Shown: positions 12,087 to 21,940, counted from the stretch's first letter. The stretch: 64,000 nt of DNA from Bacteroidaceae bacterium (GCA_017507385.1 JAFWAX010000034.1:20678-84677); one strand, 5' to 3'. Notes: generated from the sequence alone by a model not told the origin. A program made the numbers and translations.

Positions 12087-12692
12087 ATGAAAAAGATACT
12101 GTTTTTGTTCATATTCTCCATTCTTTCTGTTTTTGTTTCTGCGCAAGATGCTGTTACGATACTGGATAGGGCTTCTGCAGCACTTAAGGCGGCAGGTGGC
12201 ATGAAGGTGGATTTTACTATAAAAACAGAGGATTTATTGTCAAAGGGTTACATTAAGTCGAAAGAGAATAAATTTGTCCTCCATTTGGAAGAGAATATTA
12301 TATGGTTTGATGGTGAAACGTTGTGGAATTATGTACGGAGGAATGAAGAGGTGAATATCACGATTCCATCTCAGGCCGAAATGTCAAAGCTGAATCCGTA
12401 TGCATTTCTTTCTTTTTATAAGAAAGGATACGACGTGAAAAAAGGTAAGGGAACTGCAAAAGAGCATGAGGTAATCATGGTGGGTGATAAAACATCTCAG
12501 TATAAGAAAGCGGTGATTCGTATAGATAAAAAAACTTATTATCCAGTATTGATTCAGCTGGAATCATCACAAGGTGATTTTGGGGTGGAAATCCAATGTA
12601 AATCTTATCAGAAGAATCAGAAGTTTTCGGATAAGACATTTCAGTTTGACCGGAAAGAATATCTAGGTGTTGATATAATAGACCTCAGATGA
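12087..12692 (+). CDS. LolA-like outer-membrane lipoprotein carrier
   Basis: Periplasmic carrier expected to move lipoproteins from the inner to the outer membrane. It has a signal peptide (KKILFLFIFSILSVFVSAQ) and a LolA-type beta-sheet domain, including NIIWFDGETLWNYVRRNEEV and a late VDIIDLR. The ATG at 12087 gives 201 residues and a proper signal peptide; the frame is open upstream to 12027 but that extension has no signal character. It follows ftsK by 56 bp, an arrangement common in Bacteroidetes. Confidence 0.87.
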   Translation: MKKILFLFIFSILSVFVSAQDAVTILDRASAALKAAGGMKVDFTIKTEDLLSKGYIKSKENKFVLHLEENIIWFDGETLWNYVRRNEEVNITIPSQAEMSKLNPYAFLSFYKKGYDVKKGKGTAKEHEVIMVGDKTSQYKKAVIRIDKKTYYPVLIQLESSQGDFGVEIQCKSYQKNQKFSDKTFQFDRKEYLGVDIIDLR

Positions 12693-12699
12693 GAGTGCT

Positions 12700-14208
12700 A
12701 TGGATTTGAGACGGGCATTTTTGTTGTATAAGCTGATTGCACATAATCAGCGGTGTCAAGTTCGTCGACATCCTATGTTTGATAAAAATGTGATAATGAA
12801 GATAATAAGTTATTTTATTATTGCATTTTGGGCTGTTTACCTTATGGTGCTCGGTGTGTCTTTCCATTCTTTTTTTAAGGATTCTTCTCTTGAGGCATTT
12901 GACTGGATTGATGGAGGACTTTTGTGGTTTCTCGTTCTCGATTTTGTTTCTCGATTTATGATGCAGGATACGCCTGCTCAGAATGTGAAACAATATAAGC
13001 TGCTAAACATTTCGAGTCGTTTTTTGTTCCATGTTTTTTTATTGCGCATCGGGTTGCAGTTCTACAATCTGTTTTGGGCTTTTTTCTTTGTTCCTTTTGG
13101 CTTTCTTTCTGTACCTCAGTTCTATGGTTTTGGCGGGTTTGCTGGTTTTTTGCTGGGATGGTGGCTGCTTTTTGTTCTAAACAGTTATTGGTATCTATTT
13201 TGGCGGACATTGATGAACCGCAATTTGTGGTGGGGCTTTTGTCCGCTTTTGTTTTATCTGCTATGTTTATATCTGGGATTTTTTTATGACAATGAGAATC
13301 AATGGCTGTTTGATGGTTCTATTCACTTGATGCGTGGGTTTTGCCATTGGAAGGCGTGGTGTTGGTTGTTGCTGATTGGGTTAATAACTGTGATGTATGC
13401 TGCCAATTATTATTTACAAAAAGTGGCTGTATATATGGAAATTTCGAGAATGGAACATGTTGGTACGGTAAAGACTCGCAATATGAAATTCCTTGATCGA
13501 TATGGAGTTGTTGGTGAATACATGAAGTTGGAAATTAAATCCATGATGCGTAATTTGGTCATTCGTAAATTATTCATTAATGGAGGGTTGTGTATGTTGA
13601 TGTTGTGTGGTCTTTTCTCTTTTTCAGACATATATGATGAACTTCCTTTTATGCGAGTTTTTATCTGTGTGTATTGTTTTTCTTGCTTAGGTGTGATGAC
13701 GCTGACGACAATCATGTGTGCGGAAGGTAATTATTTGGATGGACTGATGGTGCACAAGGAGACCATCCTATCTTTACTAAAAGCGAAGTATTATTTTCAG
13801 TGCGCCGTGCTGCTGATTCCGGTCTTATTTTTGCTAATGCCTATAGGTGAGGGGAAAATGCCCGTTTTGACAATGTTGGCTTGTGCGTTTTTCACGTCAG
13901 GAGTGGTTTTCCCTTTCATGTTTCAATTAGCTGTCTATAATGATTCTTCAATCCATTTGAACAAGAAACTTACACGGTCTGGCAGAAACACGAAAGTACA
14001 GATGTTGATGTCGGCTGCAGCTATGTTCCTCCCCATGCTAATCATGTATGTACTGGTGGAATTTTTCGGTGAGACATGTGCCGCAATAGTGATGTTGACA
14101 ATGGGGGTGATAGGCACAATTCTTCATCCGTTGTGGTTGAATAATATCTATCAGCGTTTTATGAAACGACGCTATCAAAATATGGATGCATTTCGTAACT
14201 CAAGATAA
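12700..14208 (+). CDS. DUF5687 multi-pass membrane protein, ABC-2-like permease partner
   Basis: A 502-residue protein with about ten hydrophobic segments and the N-terminal RAFLLYKLIAHNQRCQVRRH typical of DUF5687. It is followed 3 bp later by an ABC ATPase, so the two probably form one transporter in the inner membrane. The substrate is unknown. It starts 7 bp after lolA, suggesting co-transcription. The central region around residues 250-275 (MKFLDRYGVVGEYMKLEIK) is the conserved cytoplasmic loop expected to contact the ATPase. Confidence 0.82.
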   Translation: MDLRRAFLLYKLIAHNQRCQVRRHPMFDKNVIMKIISYFIIAFWAVYLMVLGVSFHSFFKDSSLEAFDWIDGGLLWFLVLDFVSRFMMQDTPAQNVKQYKLLNISSRFLFHVFLLRIGLQFYNLFWAFFFVPFGFLSVPQFYGFGGFAGFLLGWWLLFVLNSYWYLFWRTLMNRNLWWGFCPLLFYLLCLYLGFFYDNENQWLFDGSIHLMRGFCHWKAWCWLLLIGLITVMYAANYYLQKVAVYMEISRMEHVGTVKTRNMKFLDRYGVVGEYMKLEIKSMMRNLVIRKLFINGGLCMLMLCGLFSFSDIYDELPFMRVFICVYCFSCLGVMTLTTIMCAEGNYLDGLMVHKETILSLLKAKYYFQCAVLLIPVLFLLMPIGEGKMPVLTMLACAFFTSGVVFPFMFQLAVYNDSSIHLNKKLTRSGRNTKVQMLMSAAAMFLPMLIMYVLVEFFGETCAAIVMLTMGVIGTILHPLWLNNIYQRFMKRRYQNMDAFRNSR

Positions 14209-14211
14209 ATC

Positions 14212-14949
14212 ATGAATTTAACGGTTGAAAATCTGACTAAAGAATTTAAAGGTAAAAAAGTTCTGGATATACCTCATTATGCGGTTCGCAGTGGCGAGAT
14301 AATAGGTCTTGTCGGGAATAATGGCGCTGGTAAGACAACGTTGTTTCGTGTAATATTGGATCTCCTCAAAGCGGATACAGGACATGTGGTGATTTCTGGT
14401 GTCATAGATGGACGCGAAGTTTCAATTGACACGTCTAAAAACGAAGCTTGGAAAGCATATACGGGTGCGTTTGTTGATACAGGTTTTCTCATAGATTATC
14501 TGACTCCAGAGGAATACTTTCGTTTCCTTGCAAAAGTAACCGGACTTACAGATTCTAATCTCAATGAACGGCTGAAATTTTTTGACCAATTCATGAATGG
14601 AGAAGTGATGGGCAGCAATACGCTGATTCGTAATCTTTCGATGGGCAATCAGCAAAAGGTCGGCATAATAGGAGCAATGCTTCATCATCCCCAGTTGTTG
14701 ATTCTTGATGAACCTTTCAATTTTCTGGATCCCACATCTCAGGTTTCGATGAAGTATTTGCTTGAGAAATATGGGAAAGAGTATGGTTCTACCATCATTG
14801 TGTCATCCCATAATTTGACGCATACGCTGGATATTTGCAGCAGAATTACTTTGCTTGAAAACGGGAACGTCATAAAGGACTATGGTCGTGATTATGCTTT
14901 GTTGACTTCTGAAATCGAGGGTTATTTTAGAAGTAATGTCAATATTTAA
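14212..14949 (+). CDS. ABC transporter ATP-binding protein
   Basis: A 245-residue ATPase subunit with Walker A GNNGAGKTT near residue 36, signature LSMGNQQKVG near residue 143, Walker B LLILDEPFNFLDP near residue 161, and an H-loop at VSSHN. The signature is the SMGNQQK form found in ATPases paired with ABC-2 permeases. It is coupled to the DUF5687 gene (3-bp gap) and would power that permease. The substrate is unknown. Confidence 0.9.
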   Translation: MNLTVENLTKEFKGKKVLDIPHYAVRSGEIIGLVGNNGAGKTTLFRVILDLLKADTGHVVISGVIDGREVSIDTSKNEAWKAYTGAFVDTGFLIDYLTPEEYFRFLAKVTGLTDSNLNERLKFFDQFMNGEVMGSNTLIRNLSMGNQQKVGIIGAMLHHPQLLILDEPFNFLDPTSQVSMKYLLEKYGKEYGSTIIVSSHNLTHTLDICSRITLLENGNVIKDYGRDYALLTSEIEGYFRSNVNI

Positions 14950-15002
14950 GCGAAGATAAAAAAGTTTTTCGTATTTTGCTTTTATTAACCAATTAAAAGC
15001 CT

Positions 15003-15010
15003 TACATTTG
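15003..15010 (+). promoter_or_regulatory. Promoter of the methylmalonyl-CoA decarboxylase operon, -7 box
   Basis: TACATTTG fits TAnnTTTG, 74 bp before the first gene. The nearest upstream TTTG (14975-14978) is 24 bp away, longer than ideal. Confidence 0.5.
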
Positions 15011-15084
15011 TATGGTTTTGTAGCACTTGTAGGTGCTACTTGTTTGTGTTTTGTCATTTTTAGTTGAATTAACAATAAATAATT

Positions 15085-15495
15085 ATGAAAATTTCGAGAA
15101 TTGATCACCTTGGAATTGGTGTGGAGAGTATTGAAGCAGTGCTCCCTTATTTTGAGAATGTCCTTGGTTTGAAGTGCTATGCTGTAGAAGAAGTAGCAGA
15201 CCAGAAAGTTAAGACAGCCTTCCTTAAGGTTGGTGAAGTTAAGATTGAACTTTTGGAACCAACATCACCAGAATCTGCTATTGCAAAGTGGTTGGAAAAA
15301 GGAGGCAAAGGTGTACATCATGTAGCTTTTGCTGTTGAAGATGGTGTTGCAGAGGCTCTTGTGGAAGCAGAGAATAAGGACGTTCGTCTTATTGATAAAG
15401 CTCCACGTCCAGGTGCAGAACAGATGTCTATTGCGTTCCTGCATCCAAAATCTACAGCTGGAATCTTAACGGAACTTTGTGAGCCACAGAAGTAG
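15085..15495 (+). CDS. mce: Methylmalonyl-CoA epimerase
   Basis: Interconverts (R)- and (S)-methylmalonyl-CoA. A small VOC/glyoxalase-fold protein of 136 residues with metal ligands expected at the first His (RIDHLGIGV), the Glu of KIELLEP, the mid-protein His (GVHHVAFAV) and the late Glu (LTELCEP). It opens the operon whose later genes decarboxylate methylmalonyl-CoA, and it links to the mutase encoded at 47.4-51.4 kb. Confidence 0.95.
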   Translation: MKISRIDHLGIGVESIEAVLPYFENVLGLKCYAVEEVADQKVKTAFLKVGEVKIELLEPTSPESAIAKWLEKGGKGVHHVAFAVEDGVAEALVEAENKDVRLIDKAPRPGAEQMSIAFLHPKSTAGILTELCEPQK

Positions 15496-15581
15496 AATTA
15501 TTAAAAACAAATAACTAAAAGTGAAATTGTTCTTCTGTTTTAGAGAATTTTGATTTTTAGTTTTTTAACCTAATAAATTTT

Positions 15582-17147
15582 ATGAGTAAACAGACTGAAA
15601 GAATACAGGAGCTTATTGAGCTCCGACAGAAAGCGCGTCTTGGTGGCGGAGAGAAAGCCATTGATAAACAGCACGCTAAAGGAAAATTTACAGCTCGTGA
15701 GCGCATTTCAATGCTCCTTGACGAAGGTAGCTTTGAAGAGTATGATATGTTCAAGCTTCACCGCTGCACAAACTTTGGAATGGAGAAGAAGCAGTATCTT
15801 GGTGATGGTGTTGTAACAGGATCTGGTACAATTGGTGGTCGTCTCGTCTTTATCTTTGCACAGGATTTTACTGTGAATGCAGGTTCTCTCTCTGAGACGA
15901 TGGCACAGAAGATCTGCAAGATCATGGATATGGCCATGAACGTAGGTGCTCCTGTTATTGGACTTAATGACTCTGGTGGTGCCCGTATTCAGGAAGGTAT
16001 CAATGCGTTAGCTGGATATGCTGAGATTTTCCAGCGTAACATTATGGCATCAGGTGTTGTACCTCAGATTTCAGGTATCTTTGGCCCTTGTGCAGGTGGT
16101 GCCGTTTATTCACCTGCGCTGACAGACTTCACGCTCATGATGGAGAATACTTCTTTCATGTTCCTCACAGGCCCAGCTGTTGTAAAGACAGTTACAGGTG
16201 AGGATGTCGATCAGGAAAGTCTGGGTGGTGCATCAGTTCACTCAACAAAGTCTGGTGTAACACACTTCACTGCTGCTACAGAAGAAGAGGCTATGGCTAT
16301 GATTCAGCAGCTTATTTCTTACATTCCACAGAACAATCAGGAAGAGACTCCAATCGTTGAATGTACAGACCCAATCGATCGTCTTGAGGATTCGCTTAAT
16401 GAGATTATTCCGGACAATCCTAATCAAGCATACGACATGTACAAAGTCATTGCGGCAACAGTTGACAATGGCGAATTCTTCGAAGTACAGCCACGTTATG
16501 CTCAAAACATCATTGTTGGTTTTGCACGTTTCAATGGCCGTTCTGTAGGTATTGTAGCTAATCAGCCATCTAAGTTTGCTGGTGTGCTCGACTGCAACGC
16601 TTCTCGTAAGGGTGCTCGCTTCGTTCGTTTCTGCGATGCTTTCAACATTCCAATCGTTAGTTTCGTTGATGTTCCTGGCTTCCTCCCTGGTACAGGACAG
16701 GAGTACAATGCAGTTATTCTTCATGGAGCTAAGCTGCTTTATGCTTACGGTGAAGCAACTGTGCCAAAGGTAACAGTTACTCTCCGCAAATCTTATGGAG
16801 GTTCTCACATCGTGATGTCTTGTAAGCAGTTGCGTGGCGACATCAACTATGCATGGCCATCTGCTGAAATTGCAGTGATGGGTGCAAGTGGTGCTGCAGC
16901 AGTACTTTATGCTCGTGAGGCTAAGCAGATTAAGGAAGAAGGTGGTGATGCTAAGGCTTTCATTGCTGAAAAAGAAGAAGAGTATTCTAAGCTCTTTGCA
17001 AATCCATACAATGCAGCTAAGTATGGCTACATTGATGATGTTATCGAGCCACGTAATACTCGTTTCCGTGTTATCCGTGCTCTCGAACAGCTTGCAAATA
17101 AGTCACTTACTAATCCTGCTAAGAAGCACGGCAATATTCCACTTTAA
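15582..17147 (+). CDS. mmdA: Methylmalonyl-CoA decarboxylase/propionyl-CoA carboxylase carboxyltransferase subunit
   Basis: Carboxyltransferase of 521 residues that moves the carboxyl group of methylmalonyl-CoA to biotin, giving propionyl-CoA. The start [19 protein letters not shown] is typical of the family. Oxyanion-hole glycines are seen in [11 protein letters not shown] and [12 protein letters not shown]. The C-terminal half has [15 protein letters not shown]. Its neighbours are OadG-like, biotin-carrier and OadB-like subunits, so it works in a sodium-translocating decarboxylase rather than an ATP-dependent carboxylase: no biotin carboxylase gene is present here. Confidence 0.93.
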   Translation: MSKQTERIQELIELRQKARLGGGEKAIDKQHAKGKFTARERISMLLDEGSFEEYDMFKLHRCTNFGMEKKQYLGDGVVTGSGTIGGRLVFIFAQDFTVNAGSLSETMAQKICKIMDMAMNVGAPVIGLNDSGGARIQEGINALAGYAEIFQRNIMASGVVPQISGIFGPCAGGAVYSPALTDFTLMMENTSFMFLTGPAVVKTVTGEDVDQESLGGASVHSTKSGVTHFTAATEEEAMAMIQQLISYIPQNNQEETPIVECTDPIDRLEDSLNEIIPDNPNQAYDMYKVIAATVDNGEFFEVQPRYAQNIIVGFARFNGRSVGIVANQPSKFAGVLDCNASRKGARFVRFCDAFNIPIVSFVDVPGFLPGTGQEYNAVILHGAKLLYAYGEATVPKVTVTLRKSYGGSHIVMSCKQLRGDINYAWPSAEIAVMGASGAAAVLYAREAKQIKEEGGDAKAFIAEKEEEYSKLFANPYNAAKYGYIDDVIEPRNTRFRVIRALEQLANKSLTNPAKKHGNIPL

Positions 17148-17206
17148 TGCGGCGAACTGGCAGTCCGAGGATTCCTCGTTGCCTAAAACCCTAAATAGAA
17201 TTAATA

Positions 17207-18190
17207 ATGAAAAAGTTATTATCAATAGTATCACTCCTTGTAGCTTCGACAGCAGTTTTTGCTCAGGGGGCACGTGACTTGAAGCTCAATGAAGTCTATG
17301 TGTACTCTCCTGTATGCAGCGATTCTTCTCAAAATGCAAGCTATGTAGATGAATATGGTCAGCCTGCTTCATGGATTGAGATAGAAAACACTTCTTATTC
17401 AACACATAACATAAGAAACTGTTTCTTGACAATCAATCCGGCGGTGCTTGACGAGAGCCTGTCTGCTCCAGAAAGAGAAAAGCTCATGTCTGAAATTCCA
17501 GCAGGCGACCCGCGCACTTCGCTTTCTGCAAAGCAGCGCATTACGTTCTTTGCTGATGGGAATGTGAACCGTGGAACTCTCCACCTGAACTTTAACCTCC
17601 CTGTTGGTGAGCCTTTCACCGTCTATCTTTTTGACGGAAATGCAGTTGACTTGCTCGACTCTATACGTGTAGAGGCACTTCCTGCTGGTTCAAGCTATGC
17701 TCGCATTGATGGAACTGAATGGGAAGTTGTTGCAGAGGATAAAGTCACTCCTAATGCTCCAAACCAAATCTTGAAAAACAAGAAGATTCAGGAGTTTAAG
17801 GAGAAAGACCCTTATGGCATTGCGATGACGCTCATGTGCATGGGTGTAGTTTTCCTCTGTCTCATTCTGCTTTTCGTGTTCTTCCACATATTTGGATGGG
17901 CAATGAACCGTGCATCTATGCTTGCTCGTGTTCGTGCTATCCGTGCCGTTCACAATCAGGCTTCCAAGGTGGTTGAGATGGCAAAGCAGGGTACAACAGA
18001 GACCAAAGGCATCGATATGGAGACCTATACTGCTGTTATCGGTCTTGCTCTTCACGAGTACTTTGGTGGCACTCACGACCTTGAGTCAGGTGTCCTTACT
18101 ATCCAGCAGGCCCATACAACATGGGCTGACAAGAGTCACGAACTTCGTGTTCTTCCACCCCATCATCAAGCAGTAGAATTGAAAAAATAA
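17207..18190 (+). CDS. OadG-family subunit of the Na+-translocating decarboxylase
   Basis: A 327-residue protein with a signal peptide (KKLLSIVSLLVASTAVFAQ), an extracytoplasmic LTD-like domain (LKLNEVYVYSP through roughly residue 175), one strong membrane segment near residues 203-228 (IAMTLMCMGVVFLCLILLFV), and a cytoplasmic tail. The membrane segment and position match the gamma subunit that anchors the carboxyltransferase to the OadB pump; the added exported domain is the larger form seen in Bacteroidetes. Its exact role is inferred from context. Confidence 0.82.
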   Translation: MKKLLSIVSLLVASTAVFAQGARDLKLNEVYVYSPVCSDSSQNASYVDEYGQPASWIEIENTSYSTHNIRNCFLTINPAVLDESLSAPEREKLMSEIPAGDPRTSLSAKQRITFFADGNVNRGTLHLNFNLPVGEPFTVYLFDGNAVDLLDSIRVEALPAGSSYARIDGTEWEVVAEDKVTPNAPNQILKNKKIQEFKEKDPYGIAMTLMCMGVVFLCLILLFVFFHIFGWAMNRASMLARVRAIRAVHNQASKVVEMAKQGTTETKGIDMETYTAVIGLALHEYFGGTHDLESGVLTIQQAHTTWADKSHELRVLPPHHQAVELKK

Positions 18191-18270
18191 ACATTCATCC
18201 GCAGCCAAGCCATGAAGCTGCAGAGTTGTAGAGAATGTTTGAAAACTCGCAACTCAAAAACTTAAATTTT

Positions 18271-18699
18271 ATGAAAGAATATAATTATAAAGTAAAAGGT
18301 GTTTCTTACAATGTGAAAATCAATAGCATTGAAGAAAACATTGCAAAGGTAGAGGTCAATGGTATCGGGTTCGATGTAGAATTGGAAAAGCCTGTTGCTC
18401 AGCCTAAGCCAGTTGTTCGTGCTGTTGCAGCACCTGTAAAGACTGTTGAAGCTCCGAAAGAAGCTCTGGAAGCTGTTGAAGCTGGAGTTCTCGCTGTCCG
18501 TTCTCCACTTCCTGGTACAGTAAATGACATTAAGGTTACAGTGGGTCAAGAAGTTAAGGCAGGCGAAACAGTTGTTGTACTTGAAGCAATGAAGATGGAA
18601 AACAATATCGACGCAGAGCGTGGCGGTAAAGTGTTGGAAATCAAAGTTGCTAAGGGCGACACCGTTATGGAGGGCGCAATCCTCATCACTATCGGGTAA
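18271..18699 (+). CDS. Biotin carboxyl carrier subunit of the decarboxylase
   Basis: A 142-residue carrier. The N-terminal part (KEYNYKVKGVSYNVKI) is followed by an Ala/Pro/Val-rich linker and a C-terminal biotinyl domain with the biotin-accepting lysine in EAMKMENN. The ATG at 18271 is preferred to one at 18235, since family members begin with MK-Y-YK. It shuttles carboxybiotin between the MmdA-type subunit and the membrane pump. Confidence 0.93.
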   Translation: MKEYNYKVKGVSYNVKINSIEENIAKVEVNGIGFDVELEKPVAQPKPVVRAVAAPVKTVEAPKEALEAVEAGVLAVRSPLPGTVNDIKVTVGQEVKAGETVVVLEAMKMENNIDAERGGKVLEIKVAKGDTVMEGAILITIG

Positions 18700-18738
18700 C
18701 TAAAAAACTAAATTGTAAATCGTTAAATCGTAAGTTTT

Positions 18739-19911
18739 ATGATGTTACTCGAAAGTGTTTCTGCAATGGATTTTATAGGGACAAAGTTTGCAGACTTCCT
18801 TACTTATACAGGCTTTGCCAATGTAGAATGGGCCAACGTTATCATGATTGCCGTTGGAGCTTTCTTCATTTGGCTTGCCATCGCTAAGGACTTTGAACCA
18901 TTGCTCCTTATTCCGATAGGCCTTGGTATCATCTTGGGAAATATCCCATTCAAGGATGCAGGTCTTGAGATTGGTCTTTATGAGGATCACTCCGTGCTTA
19001 ATATCTTCTATCAAGGTGTTCGTCAGGGATGGTATCCTCCTCTTGTGTTCCTCGGCATTGGCGCCATGACCGACTTCTCGGCTCTGATTGCCAACCCTAA
19101 ATTGATGCTTATTGGAGCTGCTGCCCAGTTCGGTATCTTTGGTGCATACATGGTTGCGCTTGCTCTTGGCTTCGAGCCGAACCAAGCTGCTGGTATTGCC
19201 ATCATTGGTGGTGCAGACGGTCCAACAGCTATCTTCTTGGCAAGTAAGTTGTGTCCTAATCTCATGGGTGCCATCGCTGTGTGTGCATACTCTTACATGG
19301 CGCTTGTGCCAGTTATCCAGCCAAGTATCATGAAGCTCCTCACTACAAAAGAACAGCGCAAGATTAAGATGAAGCCTTCTCGTCAGGTTAGCCAGACAGA
19401 AAAGATGCTTTTCCCAATCGTTGGTTTGCTCATCACAACCTTTATTGTTCCATCAGGTTTGCCGCTGCTCGGTATGCTCTTCTTTGGTAACCTCCTCAAG
19501 GAATCAACTAAGACTACCCGTTTGGCTAAGACTGCAGGAAGCGCATTGAACGATATCATCGTTATGCTCCTCGGACTCACAGTTGGTTGCTCTACTCAGG
19601 CGTCAGAGTTCCTCACATGGAATACTGTCTTCATCTTCATCATTGGTGCTTGTGCATTTGTCGTAGCAACTGCCAGCGGTGTCATGTTCGTTCATTTCAT
19701 GAACCTCTTCTTGCCCAAAGGACAGAAAATCAATCCGCTTATCGGTAATGCAGGTGTTAGTGCCGTTCCGATGGCTGCCCGCATCTCTCATCAGGAGGGA
19801 CTCAAGGCAGATTCTCGCAACTATCTGCTCATGCACGCTATGGGTCCGAACGTTGCAGGTGTTATCGGTTCCGCCGTTGCTGCAGGTGTCATGCTTGGAT
19901 TCCTCTCATAA
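18739..19911 (+). CDS. Na+-translocating decarboxylase, beta (OadB-like) membrane subunit
   Basis: A 390-residue, roughly ten-span membrane protein that decarboxylates carboxybiotin and exports Na+. Diagnostic motifs are GIGAMTDFSALIANP near residue 105, the conserved GIAIIGGADGPTAIF near residue 155 containing the catalytic Asp, and GNAGVSAVPMAARI near residue 335. It is the last gene of the operon and is followed by a strong terminator. Together with the preceding genes it completes an energy-conserving methylmalonyl-CoA decarboxylase. Confidence 0.95.
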   Translation: MMLLESVSAMDFIGTKFADFLTYTGFANVEWANVIMIAVGAFFIWLAIAKDFEPLLLIPIGLGIILGNIPFKDAGLEIGLYEDHSVLNIFYQGVRQGWYPPLVFLGIGAMTDFSALIANPKLMLIGAAAQFGIFGAYMVALALGFEPNQAAGIAIIGGADGPTAIFLASKLCPNLMGAIAVCAYSYMALVPVIQPSIMKLLTTKEQRKIKMKPSRQVSQTEKMLFPIVGLLITTFIVPSGLPLLGMLFFGNLLKESTKTTRLAKTAGSALNDIIVMLLGLTVGCSTQASEFLTWNTVFIFIIGACAFVVATASGVMFVHFMNLFLPKGQKINPLIGNAGVSAVPMAARISHQEGLKADSRNYLLMHAMGPNVAGVIGSAVAAGVMLGFLS

Positions 19912-19936
19912 AAGGATTTTACATGATTATGATATT

Positions 19937-19971
19937 AACAGGGGGTGCTCGTGGTGAGCATCCCCTGTTTG
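19937..19971 (+). terminator. Terminator of the decarboxylase operon
   Basis: AACAGGGGGTGCTC (19937-19950) pairs with GAGCATCCCCTGTTT (19956-19970) with one G:T pair, followed by a T-rich tract. It lies 25 bp after the OadB stop. Confidence 0.8.
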
Positions 19972-20046
19972 TTTCTCTTGAAAATAGAGAGTCTATTGGG
20001 CGGCAGTTTTTTGTATTTGAAGCAGATGAAAATCTTGAAAAGTGGT

Positions 20047-20204
20047 GTGCCCCACAACGGCATGTCGATGTGCCCCACATCGATAAGTCGGTGTGGGGCA
20101 CATCGATTTTATAGCGTTTTCTGTATCGTTACTACGTTGTCTCCTTCATCGAAATTATGTTGTACCTTGTAACGAAATTATGTTATATCCTGTAATGAAA
20201 TTAT
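20047..20204. repeat. Double 23-bp-phased repeat array (locus 2)
   Basis: First set: GT-starting 23-bp units at 20047, 20070 and 20093. TCGATGTGCCCCACA (20065-20079) and TGTGGGGCACATCGA (20092-20106) form a 15-bp perfect stem. After a 20-bp spacer a second set of three 23-bp units starts at 20136, 20159 and 20182, each ending in GAAATTAT. The array lies between the decarboxylase terminator and the transporter promoter; no gene is seen here. Confidence 0.85.
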
Positions 20205-20255
20205 CCCCAATCGGTCATTGGGTTTCATATCGGAATGTCATTTGTGGTGTGAAAA

Positions 20256-20287
20256 TTTGTGTATGTGGCGGAAACCTCGTAATTTTG
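20256..20287 (+). promoter_or_regulatory. Transporter promoter
   Basis: TTTG (20256-20259) and TAATTTTG (20280-20287) are 20 bp apart. The position fixes the transporter start at the ATG at 20342 rather than far upstream. Confidence 0.7.
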
Positions 20288-20341
20288 TATCACTTTTACT
20301 TAATACTACGTATCATACACATAACCGCATCACTTGTTTTT

Positions 20342-21940
20342 ATGTTTGCAGATTTGCTGAAATCCTCATACTTCGCCCTTTTTGTCATCGTGGCTCTGGG
20401 CTTCATGCTGGGACGAATCAAGGTTAAAGGAGTGTCGCTCGACGTGTCGGCCGTTATCTTCATTGCGCTTCTGTTTGGCCATTACGGGGTGTTTATTCCT
20501 AAGGAACTGGGCAACTTCGGACTGGTTCTGTTCATCTTCACGATTGGTATTCAGGCTGGACCAGGTTTTTTCGATTCTTTCAGAAATAAAGGAAAATCGC
20601 TGATTATCATCACGCTGCTTCTCATTGGCTCGGCTGCCCTTACGGCTGTGGGGCTGAAGTTTGCATTCGACATCGAGACGGCGAGCCTTGTAGGACTGAT
20701 TGCCGGCGCGCTGACCAGTACGCCCGGTTTGGCTGTGGCGATTGACAGCACGGCTTCTCCGCTGGCATCTATCGCATACGGTATTGCCTATCCATTTGGC
20801 GTGATTGGCGTCATTCTGTTTGTGAAGCTCTTGCCCAAGGTGTTGCGCATAGACTTGGAAAAGGAGGCACGGATGCTTGACACGCAGAGGCGGAGCAAGT
20901 TTCCCGACTTGCAGACGTGCCTGTTCAAGGTGACCAACGAGGCTGTGTTTGGCCGCACGTTGGCAGAGCTGCGATTCTCGGCGATGACGGGTTCTATCAT
21001 CTCAAGGATGAAGTCGGACGGCAAGATTCTCATCCCTATGGGAATGACGACGCTGAACGAGGGTGACTGGGTGCAATGTGTGGGGACGAACGAATCGCTC
21101 TCGCAGGCAGAAGTGCTGCTGGGCGAACGCGAAGAGGGCGAGTTGCCTCTTGCCGAGACCCAAGATATTCAATCGCTGCTGCTGACGGAGAAGCGTGTGG
21201 TGGGCAAGCAAATTGGCGAGCTGAAGCTTCATCAGAATTTTGGATGCACGATAACGAGGGTGCGCCGAAGCGGTATCGACCTCACACCTTCGGAAAGCTT
21301 GGAATTGAAGTTTGGCGACAAGCTGATGGTTGTCGGCGAGAAGGAAGGTCTAAACGGGTTTGCCTGCATGATTGGCAATAATGCCAAGCTGCTGTCGGAT
21401 ACTGACTTTTTCCCTATCGCAACGGGTATTGTGCTTGGCGTGATTTTCGGACAGATGAACATATCTTTTGGCGACGGAATGTCATTTTCGCCTGGATTGA
21501 CAGGTGGCGTGCTTATCGTGGCTCTGGTTTTGAGCGCAATAGGAAAGACTGGTCCCATCTTGTGGTCGATGTCTGGTCCTTCCAATCAGCTGCTGCGTCA
21601 ACTGGGTCTTCTGCTCTTCTTGGCAGAAGTGGGAACTTCGGCAGGAAAGACTCTGGTAGAGACATTCCAGACAAGTGGCCTTCTGCTCTTCGGCATAGGT
21701 GCAGCCATAACAATCGTGCCCATGCTGGTGGCTGTCATCGTTGGACGCTGGGTGTTCAAGATTTCCATTCTCGACTTGCTTGGCACCATTACTGGCGGCA
21801 TGACAAGTACCCCTGGTCTTGCAGCTGCCGACTCGATGGTGGACAGCAACATCCCGAGCGTGGCTTACGCAACAGTTTATCCTATCGCAATGGTGTTCCT
21901 CATCATCTTCATTCAAACTATCGCAATGCTGATTGTGTGA
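20342..21940 (+). CDS. AspT/YidE/YbjL-family transporter
   Basis: A 532-residue inner-membrane protein with two halves of about five spans each (AspT/YidE duplication domains) separated by two cytoplasmic TrkA-C/RCK_C-like domains (roughly residues 195-360). The repeated motif GLIAGALTSTPGLAVAID in the first half is mirrored by GTITGGMTSTPGLAAAD in the second. Family members exchange dicarboxylic amino acids such as aspartate and alanine, but the substrate here is not known. The start is set by the promoter at 20256-20287; the frame is open upstream through the repeat array, which is not coding. Confidence 0.88.
   Translation: MFADLLKSSYFALFVIVALGFMLGRIKVKGVSLDVSAVIFIALLFGHYGVFIPKELGNFGLVLFIFTIGIQAGPGFFDSFRNKGKSLIIITLLLIGSAALTAVGLKFAFDIETASLVGLIAGALTSTPGLAVAIDSTASPLASIAYGIAYPFGVIGVILFVKLLPKVLRIDLEKEARMLDTQRRSKFPDLQTCLFKVTNEAVFGRTLAELRFSAMTGSIISRMKSDGKILIPMGMTTLNEGDWVQCVGTNESLSQAEVLLGEREEGELPLAETQDIQSLLLTEKRVVGKQIGELKLHQNFGCTITRVRRSGIDLTPSESLELKFGDKLMVVGEKEGLNGFACMIGNNAKLLSDTDFFPIATGIVLGVIFGQMNISFGDGMSFSPGLTGGVLIVALVLSAIGKTGPILWSMSGPSNQLLRQLGLLLFLAEVGTSAGKTLVETFQTSGLLLFGIGAAITIVPMLVAVIVGRWVFKISILDLLGTITGGMTSTPGLAAADSMVDSNIPSVAYATVYPIAMVFLIIFIQTIAMLIV

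Noticed and set aside
20047..20204. Regular repeats as a possible CRISPR array
   Set aside because: Units are contiguous at 23 bp with no unique spacers, are only about three per set, and no cas gene is present.
20093..20341. Upstream extension of the transporter coding region
   Set aside because: It would translate the 23-bp repeat array and the promoter; the ATG at 20342 fits the family start.
21482..21916. A 144-codon minus-strand frame opposite the transporter
   Set aside because: His- and Cys-rich composition typical of an antisense shadow; the sense strand encodes a conserved membrane protein.
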